The notes under the pieces: model-generated | The model's input: only the letters and a program-made list of their open reading frames with translations | Database searches by the model: none | Told to the model about the DNA's origin: nothing | Shown here: positions 18,138 to 26,766 of the stretch, piece by piece | How the letters are laid out: the number at the start of each line of letters is the position of its first letter | Numbering within the stretch: the stretch's first letter is position 1 | Assembly: GCF_017104965.1 (NCBI RefSeq) | Contig: NZ_JAAGPR010000018.1 | Span: 101,461-165,460 of the forward strand | Direction: 5' to 3' | Length of the DNA stretch: 64,000 bases | From: Paraburkholderia sp. Ac-20340 | Lineage (GTDB): Bacteria; Pseudomonadota; Gammaproteobacteria; Burkholderiales; Burkholderiaceae | Position numbers and translations under genes: made by a program

Positions 18138-18953
18138 ATGGCAAAAATCATTGTGGTGACTTCGGGCAAGGGTGGCGTTGGCAAAACGACCACGAGCGCG
18201 AGTTTCGCATCGGGCCTCGCGTTGCGTGGCCATAAGACCGCGGTCATCGACTTCGACGTCGGCCTGCGCAATCTCGACCTGATCATGGGTTGCGAGCGCC
18301 GCGTCGTGTACGACCTGATCAACGTGATCCAGGGTGAAGCGAACCTGAACCAGGCGCTCATCAAGGACAAGAAGTGCGAAAACCTCTTCATCCTGCCGGC
18401 CTCGCAGACGCGCGACAAAGACGCGCTGACGAAGGAAGGCGTGGAGAAGGTGATCGAAGACCTGCGCAAGATGGACTTCGAATACATCGTCTGCGATTCG
18501 CCGGCGGGTATCGAATCGGGCGCGATGCTGGCGATGCATTTCGCCGACGAAGCGCTGATCGTGACGAATCCGGAAGTGTCGTCGGTGCGCGACTCGGACC
18601 GCATTCTGGGCATGCTGTCGTCGAAGACCAAGCGCGCGATCGACGGCAAGGACCCGATCAAGGAACATCTGCTCATTACGCGCTACAGCCCGAAACGCGT
18701 GAACGAAGGCGAAATGCTTTCGCTCGCCGATATCTCGGAAATCCTGCGCATCGAGCTGATCGGCGTGATTCCGGAATCGGAAGCGGTGCTGCACGCATCG
18801 AACCAGGGCCTGCCCGCCGTTCATCTGGACGGCACCGACGTCGCTGAAGCCTATAAGGACGTCGTTGCGCGCTTTCTCGGCGAAGACAAGACGCTTCGCT
18901 TCACCGATTACCAGAAACCGGGGCTCCTGCAGCGCCTGTTCGGTAGCAAGTAA
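18138..18953 (+). CDS. minD: Septum site-determining ATPase MinD
   Basis: Membrane-cycling ATPase that recruits MinC, 271 residues. The deviant Walker A is GKGGVGKTTTSASFA, switch I FDVGLRNLDLIMGCERR, switch II DSPAGIESGA. The C-terminal amphipathic membrane-targeting helix is present (QKPGLLQRLFGSK). GGTAAGG precedes the ATG. It forms an operon with minC and minE. Confidence 0.97.
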   Translation: MAKIIVVTSGKGGVGKTTTSASFASGLALRGHKTAVIDFDVGLRNLDLIMGCERRVVYDLINVIQGEANLNQALIKDKKCENLFILPASQTRDKDALTKEGVEKVIEDLRKMDFEYIVCDSPAGIESGAMLAMHFADEALIVTNPEVSSVRDSDRILGMLSSKTKRAIDGKDPIKEHLLITRYSPKRVNEGEMLSLADISEILRIELIGVIPESEAVLHASNQGLPAVHLDGTDVAEAYKDVVARFLGEDKTLRFTDYQKPGLLQRLFGSK

Positions 18954-18967
18954 GGGAGGCGCACGTC

Positions 18968-19222
18968 ATGTCGTTTCTTTCGTTTTTTATCGGCGAGAAG
19001 AAGAAGTCCGCCTCGGTAGCGAAGGAACGCCTGCAGCTCATCATCGCTCACGAGCGCGCAGGCGGTCATCCGCCCGCCGATTATCTGCCGGCCCTGCAAC
19101 GCGAACTGGTTGCGGTGATCTCGAAGTACGTGAAGATCTCCGATGAAGACATCCGCGTGAGCCTGGAGCGTCAGGACGATCTCGAAGTGCTCGAGGTCAA
19201 GATCGAAATTCCGCAGGCCTGA
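18968..19222 (+). CDS. minE: Cell division topological specificity factor MinE
   Basis: 84 residues. N-terminal membrane-binding/anti-MinCD part (MSFLSFFIGEKKKSASVAKERLQLIIAHER) and C-terminal dimerisation part (LPALQRELVAVISKYVKI...LEVLEVKIEIP). It starts 14 bases after minD with a GGGAGG box before the ATG. With MinD it sets up the pole-to-pole oscillation that keeps MinC away from midcell. Confidence 0.97.
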   Translation: MSFLSFFIGEKKKSASVAKERLQLIIAHERAGGHPPADYLPALQRELVAVISKYVKISDEDIRVSLERQDDLEVLEVKIEIPQA

Positions 19223-19271
19223 GCCTCGCGGCGAGCGCGGCGCCGATGTTTCCGGTGCGCCGCGTTCCCAC

Positions 19272-19317
19272 GCTGCGCGCGTTCCCGCCTTCGTTCGAAG
19301 GCGGGAACGCGCGCAGC
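19272..19317 (+). terminator. Perfect 21-bp hairpin after the min operon
   Basis: 19272-19292 and 19297-19317 are exact reverse complements with a four-base GTTC loop. No U-tract follows (ATTCCTTACC), so it is not a textbook Rho-independent terminator, though it may stop transcription or protect the 3' end. Confidence 0.6.
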
Positions 19318-19449
19318 ATTCCTTACCTTACCGAAATATTCAGTTTCACTTGACCCGCAGCGGTTACACGGCCGTTGTCAGCCCAGGTGCGCGCTCGCGC
19401 ATTGATCGGGTAACGCCACTCATGGCGTCCAACTCGAAGGGTGATCAAC

Positions 19450-19767
19450 ATGAATAATTCCATCCGCCTGCTGATTGCGAAGGCCGCTATCGTCGCTGCC
19501 GGCACGTGCGCTGTCGCCGCTCCCGCTTTCGCTGAAATCGTCGTGGTCGAGCCGAGCGCGCCGCCGCCCGTCGAGCGCGTCGAAGTCGTGCCCGCACCGC
19601 GTGTCGGCTATGCGTGGGACAAGGGCCACTGGCGCTGGGACCACGGCCGCTATGTGTGGATCGCCGGCCACTGGCAGGCCGAGCGCGTCGGCTATCACTG
19701 GGTACCGGGCCACTGGATCGCACACGGCCCGAACTGGCGCTGGGTCGAAGGGCACTGGGCCGCTTGA
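19450..19767 (+). CDS. Exported YXWGXW-repeat-type protein
   Basis: 105 residues. The ATG at 19450 is preceded by AAGGGTGA; a GTG nine bases earlier is less likely. The signal peptide is NNSIRLLIAKAAIVAAGTCAVAAPAFA with cleavage after AFA. The mature part has repeated Trp-rich units (YAWDKGHWRWDHGRYVWIAGHW, YHWVPGHWIAHG, WRWVEGHW), resembling the YXWGXW family of small periplasmic or outer-membrane-associated proteins with unknown job. A 36-residue lipoprotein follows 73 bases later. Confidence 0.75.
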   Translation: MNNSIRLLIAKAAIVAAGTCAVAAPAFAEIVVVEPSAPPPVERVEVVPAPRVGYAWDKGHWRWDHGRYVWIAGHWQAERVGYHWVPGHWIAHGPNWRWVEGHWAA

Positions 19768-19840
19768 GTTCGAGATCGCTTGAGATCGCTTGAATCCGCT
19801 TGAGCGTGCATAAGCGGTTCCATCGGCAAGGAGAAACACC

Positions 19841-19951
19841 ATGAGCAGAAAACTGCTCGCTGCGGCGGCGCTGGCCATCGTGCTGGCGGGTTGCGTCGTC
19901 GTTCCGGCGCGGCCGATGTACATGCGGCCCGCGCCCGTCGTGATCTATTGA
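19841..19951 (+). CDS. 36-residue lipoprotein
   Basis: MSRKLLAAAALAIVLAGC is a complete lipoprotein signal with lipobox LAGC (Cys18), leaving a mature peptide of only about 19 residues (CVVVPARPMYMRP...). AAGGAG lies seven bases before the ATG. Probably co-transcribed with the Trp-repeat protein upstream; a terminator follows. Function unknown. Confidence 0.72.
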   Translation: MSRKLLAAAALAIVLAGCVVVPARPMYMRPAPVVIY

Positions 19952-19996
19952 TTCTGGTGCAAGGCGCGCTGGCGTAGATCAGCCATGCCACACCCG

Positions 19997-20055
19997 GCCC
20001 GGCGCATGTTGGCGGTTCGAGCAATCGGCTGTCGACATGTCGCCGGGCTTTTTTT
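19997..20055 (+). terminator. Terminator after the small lipoprotein gene
   Basis: GCCCGGCGCATGT pairs with ACATG(T)CGCCGGGC with one bulged T, followed by TTTTTTT. Confidence 0.8.
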
Positions 20056-20191
20056 CGTTCTCGCCAAAGCGGGGTCCGATGAAATACGCAAACGTTCGCA
20101 GATTTCGCCTCTGACGGACGCCCCGGTCCGCTAAAATCTCGGGAAAAATGCCGGCAAATCATCGAAATCGGATCTCGCGGTCCGCAGCACA

Positions 20192-21196
20192 ATGAAACGA
20201 GTTTTGATAGTCAAGGTGACCTCGCTTGGCGATGTCGTCGAGGCCCTTCCCGTCGTGGCCGATGTCCAGCGCAAATTCCCCGGCGCCAAGGTCGATTGGG
20301 CCGTGGACGACGCTTTCGCGGAGATCGTGCACTGGAATGCGGGGATCGACCGCGTGCTCTGCGCGCCGCTGCGCCGCTTCAAGAAGGCGCGCCGCTGGAG
20401 CGATTTCAAGGCGATCTGGGATTCGATCGCCGAACTGCGCGCCGAACGTTACGACGCCATCATCGATATTCATGGTGTCTACAAGAGCGCGATCATCGCC
20501 TTCATTGCGCGCGGCAAGCGGCGTTTTGGCTATCTCGCGCAGGATCTGGGCGAGCAGGGCGCGGCGTTCGCGTACAACGGCCGTTTCGGGCCGCGTCCGA
20601 AGTGCGATGCGTGGCTGGGCATGCGCATCAGCACGGGCGAGGCGCTCGGCTACACCATCGATACGCCGCCCGATTTCCAGATGCGCATTCCGCGCGACGG
20701 TAACGCGCTGCCCGCGCCCGATGCGCCTACCGCGCTGATCTTCCACGCGACGTCGAAGGAAGAGAAAAAATGGCCGGTCGAGCACTGGGGCGAGCTGTGC
20801 AATGAACTCGTCAAGCGCGGCCTGCGTATCGAGCTGCCGTGGGGCTCGGATGCCGAACACGAGACGGCGAAGCAGATCGCCGCGCTCGTGCCCGGCGCGA
20901 CGATCCTGCCGCGTCTGAGCGTGACGCAGGTGGCGCAGCGCATCGAAGACAGCGCGCTCGTGGTGGGCACGGACACCGGCTTCGTGCATCTGGGCCACGC
21001 GCTGCTCAAGCCCACGGTGATGATCTTTATCGCGACCAACGCCGAGCATCTGGGCGTGCGCGCGCCCAACCGTTCGATTTCGATCGGCGACGGCCATCAC
21101 GTGCCGCCGGTTTCCGTGGCGCTCGATGCGGTCGATCGCGTGTATCCCGCGCGTACCGGCGGCGACGCACAAGGACCGCTCGATTCGGTGCATTGA
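20192..21196 (+). CDS. waaC: Lipopolysaccharide heptosyltransferase I
   Basis: GT9 glycosyltransferase adding the first heptose to Kdo2-lipid A, 334 residues. The N-terminus MKRVLIVKVTSLGDVVEALPVVADVQRKFP is diagnostic (Asp of the SLGD turn). DWAVDDAFAEIVHWN, FHATSKEEKKWPVEHWGEL and GTDTGFVHLGHALLKPTVMIF (ADP-heptose binding) follow. Soluble, acts on the inner face of the inner membrane. Monocistronic, with a hairpin downstream. Confidence 0.94.
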   Translation: MKRVLIVKVTSLGDVVEALPVVADVQRKFPGAKVDWAVDDAFAEIVHWNAGIDRVLCAPLRRFKKARRWSDFKAIWDSIAELRAERYDAIIDIHGVYKSAIIAFIARGKRRFGYLAQDLGEQGAAFAYNGRFGPRPKCDAWLGMRISTGEALGYTIDTPPDFQMRIPRDGNALPAPDAPTALIFHATSKEEKKWPVEHWGELCNELVKRGLRIELPWGSDAEHETAKQIAALVPGATILPRLSVTQVAQRIEDSALVVGTDTGFVHLGHALLKPTVMIFIATNAEHLGVRAPNRSISIGDGHHVPPVSVALDAVDRVYPARTGGDAQGPLDSVH

Positions 21197-21223
21197 TCGG
21201 CTCGAATCGCTATTCGTACGCCG

Positions 21224-21262
21224 AACGGCCCGCTCGTCTGATGCAGACGGCGGGCCGTTTTC
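21224..21262 (+). terminator. Terminator of waaC
   Basis: AACGGCCCGC-T-CGTCTG, loop ATG, CAGACG-GCGGGCCGTT followed by TTCG; about 16 paired bases with one bulge and a short U-run. Confidence 0.75.
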
Positions 21263-21552
21263 GTTGGGCGCGAGCGATCTCTAAGTGCTTGCTCGTGCAG
21301 TCACTCGCGCCTTAACTCGCGCCGTAACTCGATTACGAAGTTGTTAAAAGTGTCGCCGTTGCGTGCAGCATGCGGCGTGAATAGCTCGTAGCGGCGGGCT
21401 GGCGCGCGCCGGCTGTAACACAGGCCACACTGCTGCTTACAAATTGCAACGCCTCAGGGGATCGCCGTCGTGTTCAATCTGAACTGTCCGCAGCCCGCAA
21501 CGCCAATCACGGCCGGGCAGGACACCAGACATTGACTCGATGGGAGAACGAA
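21263..21552. other. Intergenic stretch, no gene recognised
   Basis: 290 bases between waaC and a small lipoprotein gene. I see no convincing reading frame or structured RNA here. Confidence 0.6.
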
Positions 21553-21681
21553 GTGAAACGATTGACGCTTACCCTGATTGCGGGTGCAGTGCTTGCAGCG
21601 TCGCTGGCCGGATGCATCGTTGTTCCGGGCGGCCCCGGCTACTACGGCGGCGGCTATCACCACGGCTACTACTATCGATGA
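21553..21681 (+). CDS. 42-residue Gly/Tyr/His-rich lipoprotein
   Basis: GTG start with GGGAGAACGAA upstream. MKRLTLTLIAGAVLAASLAGC is a lipoprotein signal with lipobox LAGC (Cys21). The mature part, CIVVPGGPGYYGGGYHHGYYYR, is only 22 residues, mostly Gly, Tyr and His. It resembles the 36-residue lipoprotein at 19.8 kb in plan (lipobox followed by IVVP/VVVP). Function unknown; small Gly/Tyr-rich envelope lipoproteins of this sort recur in Burkholderia genomes. Confidence 0.68.
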   Translation: MKRLTLTLIAGAVLAASLAGCIVVPGGPGYYGGGYHHGYYYR

Positions 21682-21712
21682 GCGCCTGCCGGGATGCGGC
21701 TGGCAATGACCG

Positions 21713-21892
21713 TTACGCCAGCAGCATCTCGACGGCGACGACCGCTGCGACAGCCGCGACGTTAGCCACCAGCGCTTCCAGCACCACGGCGCGCCAGGTG
21801 GTGGTGCGCAAACGGAAGGCGAGAAACAGGGAGATGCCCAGCGCAAGGGCGATCATCAGAACGACATCGGCATTGCTCAGATGCAGGTTCAT
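21713..21892 (-). CDS. 59-residue small membrane protein
   Basis: The frame reads MNLHLSNADVVLMIALALGI..., with one membrane segment at about residues 10-26, a basic stretch (FRLRTTTWR) and a second hydrophobic segment to the C-terminus (ALVANVAAVAAVVAVEMLLA). GGGAGG is placed six bases before the ATG, which supports it being real. No family recognised. Transcribed in the same direction as the MFS gene but behind that gene's terminator. Confidence 0.6.
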   Translation of the reverse strand: MNLHLSNADVVLMIALALGISLFLAFRLRTTTWRAVVLEALVANVAAVAAVVAVEMLLA

Positions 21893-21981
21893 CGTCGGCC
21901 TCCCGTGCGCAGATGCGCTGACCTCGTTGAATCGAGTATAGCCACGCCGCGCGCGCGTCCCTAGTGATCAAAAAGATCAAA

Positions 21982-22017
21982 AAAAAGCGGAGTCTGCCGA
22001 TGCGGACTCCGCTTTTT
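21982..22017 (-). terminator. Terminator of the MFS transporter gene
   Basis: AAAAAGCGGAGTC (21982-21994) pairs with GACTCCGCTTTTT (22005-22017); on the minus strand the stem is followed by a U-run. Confidence 0.88.
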
Positions 22018-22037
22018 CGTTTCTGCGATGCAGCGAA

Positions 22038-23354
22038 TCAGGTCAGCGAGGTATGACGCGTCTCGCGCATGCAGAGCACGCCCACGAGGCTCACGCAGGC
22101 CGCGATCGACACATACGCGCCGACCCACGACAGACCGCCGCGCGCGGCCAGTTGCTGGGCGATATACGGTGCCACCGACGCGCCCAGAATCCCGCCCAGG
22201 TTGTAGGCCACGCCCGCGCCCGTGTAGCGCACGCTGGTGGGGAACAGTTCCGGCAGCAGCGCGCCCATCGGGGCGAAGGTCGCGCCCATCAGGAACAGCT
22301 CGATCACGAGGAACAGCAGCACCAGCGGCAGCGAGCCGCTACCGAGCAGCGGCTGCATCGTGAAGCCCGAGAGAATCGCCAGAATGCACCCGACGATCAG
22401 CACCGGGCGGCGGCCGAAGCGATCGCTCAACGCCGCCGAGATCGGCGTGGCAATGCCCATGAACACCACCGCGATACACAGCATGCCGAGGAAAGTCGGA
22501 CGCGGAATATGCAGCGCCGTTACGCCGTGCGAAAGCGAGAACACCGTGGCGTTGTAGAACAGCGTGTAGCAGACCACCATCGCCAGCGCGCCGAGAATCG
22601 TCGGCCACCAGTAGCTGCCGAGCAGCGTCGCGACCGGCACCTTGACGCGTTCTTCGCGCTCGATCGCGGCCTTGAACGCGGGCGTTTCGGCGATCTTCAG
22701 GCGCACGTAGAGCCCCAGCGCGACGAGCACCGCCGAGACGATGAACGGCACGCGCCAGCCCCAGTCGCGGAACTGCTGGTCGGAGAGCGTGGAGGCGAGG
22801 CCGAAGAACAGGCCGTTCGAGGCGAGAAAGCCCACCGACGGCCCAAGCTGCGGAAACATGCCGAACCAGCCGCGCTTGCCCTGCGGCGCGTATTCGGTGG
22901 CGAGCAGCGCCGCGCCGCCCCATTCGCCCCCCAGACCGATGCCCTGGCCGAAGCGCAGCACGCAGAGAAGGATCGGCGCGAGGCTGCCGATCGAGTCGTA
23001 GCCGGGCACGAAACCGATCAGCGTGGTGGAGAGGCCCATCACGAGCAGCGAAGCCACCAGCGTCGATTTACGGCCGATACGGTCGCCGAAATGGCCGAAC
23101 AGGAACGAGCCGATCGGACGCGCGATAAAGGCGATGCCGAAGGTGACGAACGCCGAGAGCGCCTGCGCCGTGGCCGAACCGTGCGGGAAGAACACCGGAC
23201 CGATCACGAGCGCGGCGGCCGTTGCGTACACATAGAAGTCGTAAAACTCGATCGCGGTGCCGATAAAGCTCGCGAAGATCACGCGTGCGGTGCTCTGCTG
23301 GCGGGCGGCGTCGGGCTGATCGGCGCTCGCCGACGAAAGCGGTGAGGTGGACAT
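22038..23354 (-). CDS. MFS transporter, metabolite:H+ symporter (MHS) type
   Basis: 438 residues from the ATG at 23354 (MSTSPLSSASADQ); a longer frame upstream adds a Pro/Arg-rich stretch that does not look like transporter sequence. Twelve hydrophobic segments. Signature parts of the MHS branch (ShiA, ProP, KgtP relatives) are ASFIGTAIEFYDFYVYATAAAL, ARPIGSFLFGHFGDRIGRK between segments 2 and 3, and LRFGQGIGLGGEWGGAALLATEY. The substrate, an organic acid or osmolyte, cannot be told. A long non-coding region precedes it. Confidence 0.9.
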   Translation of the reverse strand: MSTSPLSSASADQPDAARQQSTARVIFASFIGTAIEFYDFYVYATAAALVIGPVFFPHGSATAQALSAFVTFGIAFIARPIGSFLFGHFGDRIGRKSTLVASLLVMGLSTTLIGFVPGYDSIGSLAPILLCVLRFGQGIGLGGEWGGAALLATEYAPQGKRGWFGMFPQLGPSVGFLASNGLFFGLASTLSDQQFRDWGWRVPFIVSAVLVALGLYVRLKIAETPAFKAAIEREERVKVPVATLLGSYWWPTILGALAMVVCYTLFYNATVFSLSHGVTALHIPRPTFLGMLCIAVVFMGIATPISAALSDRFGRRPVLIVGCILAILSGFTMQPLLGSGSLPLVLLFLVIELFLMGATFAPMGALLPELFPTSVRYTGAGVAYNLGGILGASVAPYIAQQLAARGGLSWVGAYVSIAACVSLVGVLCMRETRHTSLT

Positions 23355-23809
23355 CGAAGGGTCTCCAGTCGTTGTGACGCGCGCTGACGTGCCGGGCGTC
23401 GCCGTTTGATGAGGCGGCGGCGGGCGCGGTGGGTGCGCTTTGCGCAATCGGCACGGCGCGGGCGTCTTTGTTCATGACTCGAAGCGGCAGGGCGGGCGAG
23501 GCGCAGCGTGCGCGACGGCGGCATCCTTGATCCGGCAACGATTCGTCAGTATGCATCGCACAGCGGCAACTGTGCGCGCGAAAGCGGGACCGGCTGGCGC
23601 GCGCGCCGGATAGGCGCAAGGCTCGCGCAAGGCGAGCGGGATCCAGCTTTACATCACGGTCGGGAGGCGCTGCGCCGCCACGCGGATGGGCGCGGCACAC
23701 AGGCAAAGCCGGCGCGAAGCCGGCAGGGGATAGCGAAAAATTATAACGATCGGATGCGGCCCGCAGCAAGGCGGCTGCAAGCCTGCGCGTTGCGCGGATC
23801 GACGCCGGT
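23355..23809. other. Intergenic stretch upstream of the MFS gene
   Basis: 455 bases that presumably hold the MFS promoter. Frames here show no family signature or ribosome site, and no clear hairpin was found. Confidence 0.55.
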
Positions 23810-24319
23810 TCAGTTGTAGTTCTGCGCCTGCGGCGAGGCGAGCGTGCGCAACTGGAACTTGCCGTCGTCGTTGAAGAGCCAGTCTTCGAACAACTCGATC
23901 TGGCCGACCGAGTTGAGCAGGCGCGGCGGCGGCGCGGGCAGCGGCTGCGCGTGGCGCAGCGTGGCGAGCGCGGTGGTTTCGGCATCGTCGTCGCCGTTGG
24001 TGCGATAGACCGATGACTTCACAACCTGTCCCTCGCGGTTCACGGTGAACGACACCACCACGAGCGAGCGCAGCATCGCTTGCGGCGAGCCGCGCAGCAC
24101 GCGGGACGGATTGCGCTCGACGATGCGCTTCGCAACCTGTGCGCGATAGTCGTCGAGTGTCGTGCTGTTGATCGCTTGCGGCGGAATGATGAGCAACGGC
24201 CGAGGCGGCGGCGTGACCGTGCAGGCGCTTGCAAGCGCGAGCAGCAGAGCCGGGCCAAGACGGCGGAAGGCGGCGCTCACGGCCACAAGGCCGCTGCGCG
24301 TACGGACGCGGATGAGCAT
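23810..24319 (-). CDS. Lipoprotein with a TonB C-terminal-like domain
   Basis: 169 residues from the ATG at 24319. The N-terminus is basic, then hydrophobic, with a lipobox-like ALASAC. From about residue 90 the pattern RSLVVVSFTVNREGQVVKSSVYRTNGDDDAETTALATLRHAQPLPAPP matches the TonB/TolA C-terminal fold (V.F.V...G.V....V..SSG...D..A..A...A.P.P.PP). Lacking a membrane anchor plus Pro-rich TonB arm, it is probably a periplasmic TonB-like adaptor or an envelope lipoprotein rather than TonB itself. No transporter neighbours help. Confidence 0.6.
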   Translation of the reverse strand: MLIRVRTRSGLVAVSAAFRRLGPALLLALASACTVTPPPRPLLIIPPQAINSTTLDDYRAQVAKRIVERNPSRVLRGSPQAMLRSLVVVSFTVNREGQVVKSSVYRTNGDDDAETTALATLRHAQPLPAPPPRLLNSVGQIELFEDWLFNDDGKFQLRTLASPQAQNYN

Positions 24320-24512
24320 GTCGACCAGGCTCGGAGGCGAAACCAGATTCGAGCTTAGTCGATACGGGAAGGGAATCAATCCCGAGTCACCCGTGGGCTG
24401 CGCTGCGAGCGCGAAAGCGGGCAGACGCATTGGCCTGGAAGCGCGGCGCCGTGGGCGCGCGCGGCGAATTCAGCGCGGTGTCTGAAGTCGCGTGTTACTG
24501 CATTTCGAAAAC

Positions 24513-24725
24513 TTACTCGACCGGGAATTGCGCGCAGGGATCGGCCGTCACGGTCGAACAGGCGTAGGTGTATTCGCCGCTCTTGAGGAACAGTTCCTTG
24601 CCCACCTGGACGTTCTCGCGCAGATCGGGCGAGCTTTCCCACGCGATGTAGCTCGAGCACATCACGGCAAACATGACGACGATGGAAAAGGCAAACTTTT
24701 CAAGTAGTTGGAAACGGTGCGGCAT
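24513..24725 (-). CDS. Small hypothetical single-pass membrane protein
   Basis: 70 residues. One membrane segment (FAFSIVVMFAVMCSSYIAW) near residues 11-29, then a polar tail with LRENVQVGKELFLKSGEYTYACSTV and two Cys that could pair in the periplasm. AAGGGATC lies upstream of the ATG. No family recognised. It is the last ordinary-looking gene before the accessory island. Confidence 0.5.
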   Translation of the reverse strand: MPHRFQLLEKFAFSIVVMFAVMCSSYIAWESSPDLRENVQVGKELFLKSGEYTYACSTVTADPCAQFPVE

Positions 24726-25216
24726 AGCGGTTGATCCCTTCGAAGGTTGGGATTTTACCGCAATCCTAGGGTTTTCACCTACTTAAATACTGTGGAGCAG
24801 GTATGGCGTATGAACGCTAAAAATCGCTTGCGACCCCTGACGCGAGAGGCGCGCGTACCGATGCCGTGCTCGAGGGCCGCCATTGCTGCCGCCTGGTAAA
24901 AGACGAATGCGGAGGTCGCGGCGCGAAACAGTGTTTTAGCTGCGACGTTGTGTCGCTAATCGGAATGCGGGAAGGGGAGTCGGCAGACCGCCAGGACGGC
25001 GTCGGCTGAAAGCAGGGAGAGGTGCTGGACAACGAGCGGTGTGGACGTTGCGCGATGCTGGCGGACCAATTATCCGTGAAAACTTAATACACGAATTTCG
25101 GTGCAACTCAATAAAAATCAAGTGAATCAGCGGATTGTAGTCATATCGCCACCGGGACAGGCTGCAGTATTCCGGCTCTATCCATCATTTTTCGATGGGC
25201 CAATCGATGGGCTCAG
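24726..25216. other. Left border of the island, no gene recognised
   Basis: 491 bases, more AT-rich towards the integrase remnant. No convincing gene. I compared it by eye with the 3' end of tRNA-Ser(UGA) at 35.4 kb and saw no clear attachment-site copy. Confidence 0.5.
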
Positions 25217-26028
25217 ATGGCACTTACGGACAGGCAGGCGAAAGCACTGCAACCCGGCGACAAACCGGTTTTCGATGGCAACGTAACGGGGTTGATGCTT
25301 ACGCCCGGCAAGACGGCTGCAAATGGACGTTGCGCTTTACCAGCCCGGCAACGGGCAAGCGCCGCGATGCGGGACTCGGCGTCAATCCCGAGGTCACCAT
25401 TGTCGACGCGCCAGAGAAGGCGCTCGCAATGCGCGGTCAGCGCGACGTGGGCAAAGTCCCCCCGATTGACGAACGCAACCGCGAACAGGCGGCCGCCAGC
25501 ATCGCCGTCGTCGCGCTCACTTTCGAGAAGGCTGCGCGCAGCGTTCACGAGGAACCGAAACCGGGCTGGCGAGATGAAAAGCACGCGGTTCAGTTGATCG
25601 GCACGCTAGAGGCTTACGTGTTTCCCCAAGATCGGCACGAAGCCGCGTGATGCACTTACGCCCGGCGACTGCGCCGACGTGCTGCGGGCTCTCTCGCTGG
25701 AGAAGGCGGAAACCGCCAGCCGCACCCGCCAGGGTATGCATCGCCGTGATGCAACGGGCTTGGGCGCACGGCCCTATCGCTGCGAACCTGGTCGGCGTGG
25801 TCGAGCACCTGTTGCCGAAGCAGAACGCCACGAAAGAGCATCAACCGGCGATGCCTTGGCGCGAAATTCCAGCGCAAAGGCGCAACTTCGCGATATCGAA
25901 CCCGGCGACAGCACCCGCGCGGCGATGCTGTTCGCAATTCTCACGACAACCAGCAGCGGCAAAGTGCGCGGCGCGACATGGAGCGAATTCGACCTCGAGG
26001 CCGGTATCTGGACCGTGCCGGGTGGACC
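25217..26028 (+). pseudogene. P4-type tyrosine integrase, frameshifted and truncated
   Basis: Starts MALTDRQAKALQPGDKPVFDG, the N-terminal arm-binding domain of P4/CP4-like integrases. Matching segments then move between frames: RFTSPATGKRRDAGLGVNPE up to LEAYVFP (to about 25,635), DCADVLRALSLEKAETASRT, AWAHGPIAANLVGVVEHLLPK, and QLRDIEPGDSTRAAMLFAIL to EAGIWTVPGG. At least four indels are needed to join them (near 25,320, 25,635, 25,745 and 25,875). The protein stops just after the first catalytic-domain segment, exactly where the ~2 kb repeat begins, so the Arg/His/Tyr active-site half is missing. It cannot be functional. Confidence 0.85.
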
Positions 26029-26757
26029 TTAAAGGTCTACGAATCGTGGCAACAGGTCCTGATCGGCAAGACGGATTTCAATGTCGTTCGCAGCCTTGAC
26101 GTGAGCCCGGTTGTTCACATCGAACACTTCATCCGTCACGCTGACAATGATTGTGCCTTGCTGCTGGCCGTCGCGCATGACCGGAATCAGGGCGCGCGCT
26201 TCGGGGACCTGGGCCGGTGTGAGAGCGTGGGGCAGGTAAAGCATCCAGCTTACGCCTGGACGGTCTTCGAATACCTGATTTTCAAAGTATGGGCGAGGTC
26301 CAAACGTTGCATATGGACAGGCATAGACTATGGCGACCTCAGTCACAAGTTTTGCTACGGGATCGAAGAGACCCAGCCGAGACTCTCCCGCCTTTGGTTC
26401 GCTAATGGAAAATTCAAACCTATTTGCAAGGCTTCCACAATCAATCAAGATTGAAAATGAAGCCGCTCTGCCGCGACCGGGCGAACCGTTCCAAAGGTCA
26501 ACGATTTTCGGCTGACCGGACTCATCTTGGCTCCGCTTCGTTAATTCTTGAACGGCAGCCAAGCGCGGCTCAGGGCCATCAAATACGGGTATTTCTGACG
26601 AGTCGTCTTCGAATGCCGCACGCAAATACCACGGCTCTCCGAGCGTTCGCTCTCGCTTAGAAAGCTCTTTGATAATCGGATGCAATCGGCGCAGTTGGAA
26701 CAAGAAATCCGCCTCTCTTACGGTATTGCTATCTCTGAACGAAGCATTCAAGTACAT
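26029..26757 (-). CDS. Imm52-type immunity protein (copy 1)
   Basis: 242 residues. The C-terminal third (from LPHALTPAQVPEARALIPVM to LLPRFVDL) is almost identical to the second copy at 29.9 kb; the N-terminal part (LRRLHPIIKELSKRERTLGEPWYL, GKPKIVDLWNG-like segment) is only a distant relative. The WNG and FGP-Y-F patterns and its position directly after a Tox-REase-5 toxin fit the Imm52 family, known from polymorphic toxin systems; that name is an inference. It should bind and block the cognate nuclease in the cytoplasm. The frame is intact although its partner toxin is broken. Confidence 0.68.
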   Translation of the reverse strand: MYLNASFRDSNTVREADFLFQLRRLHPIIKELSKRERTLGEPWYLRAAFEDDSSEIPVFDGPEPRLAAVQELTKRSQDESGQPKIVDLWNGSPGRGRAASFSILIDCGSLANRFEFSISEPKAGESRLGLFDPVAKLVTEVAIVYACPYATFGPRPYFENQVFEDRPGVSWMLYLPHALTPAQVPEARALIPVMRDGQQQGTIIVSVTDEVFDVNNRAHVKAANDIEIRLADQDLLPRFVDL

Positions 26758-26766
26758 GATCTAGCT

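Noticed and set aside
22053..23345. 430-codon plus-strand frame over the MFS transporter
   Set aside because: His/Arg/Glu-rich shadow; the minus strand gives a complete 12-segment MHS transporter.
24726..25216. Possible att-site copy of the tRNA-Ser(UGA) 3' end
   Set aside because: No run matching the last 20 or so bases of the tRNA was seen by eye; a computed search would be needed to be sure.
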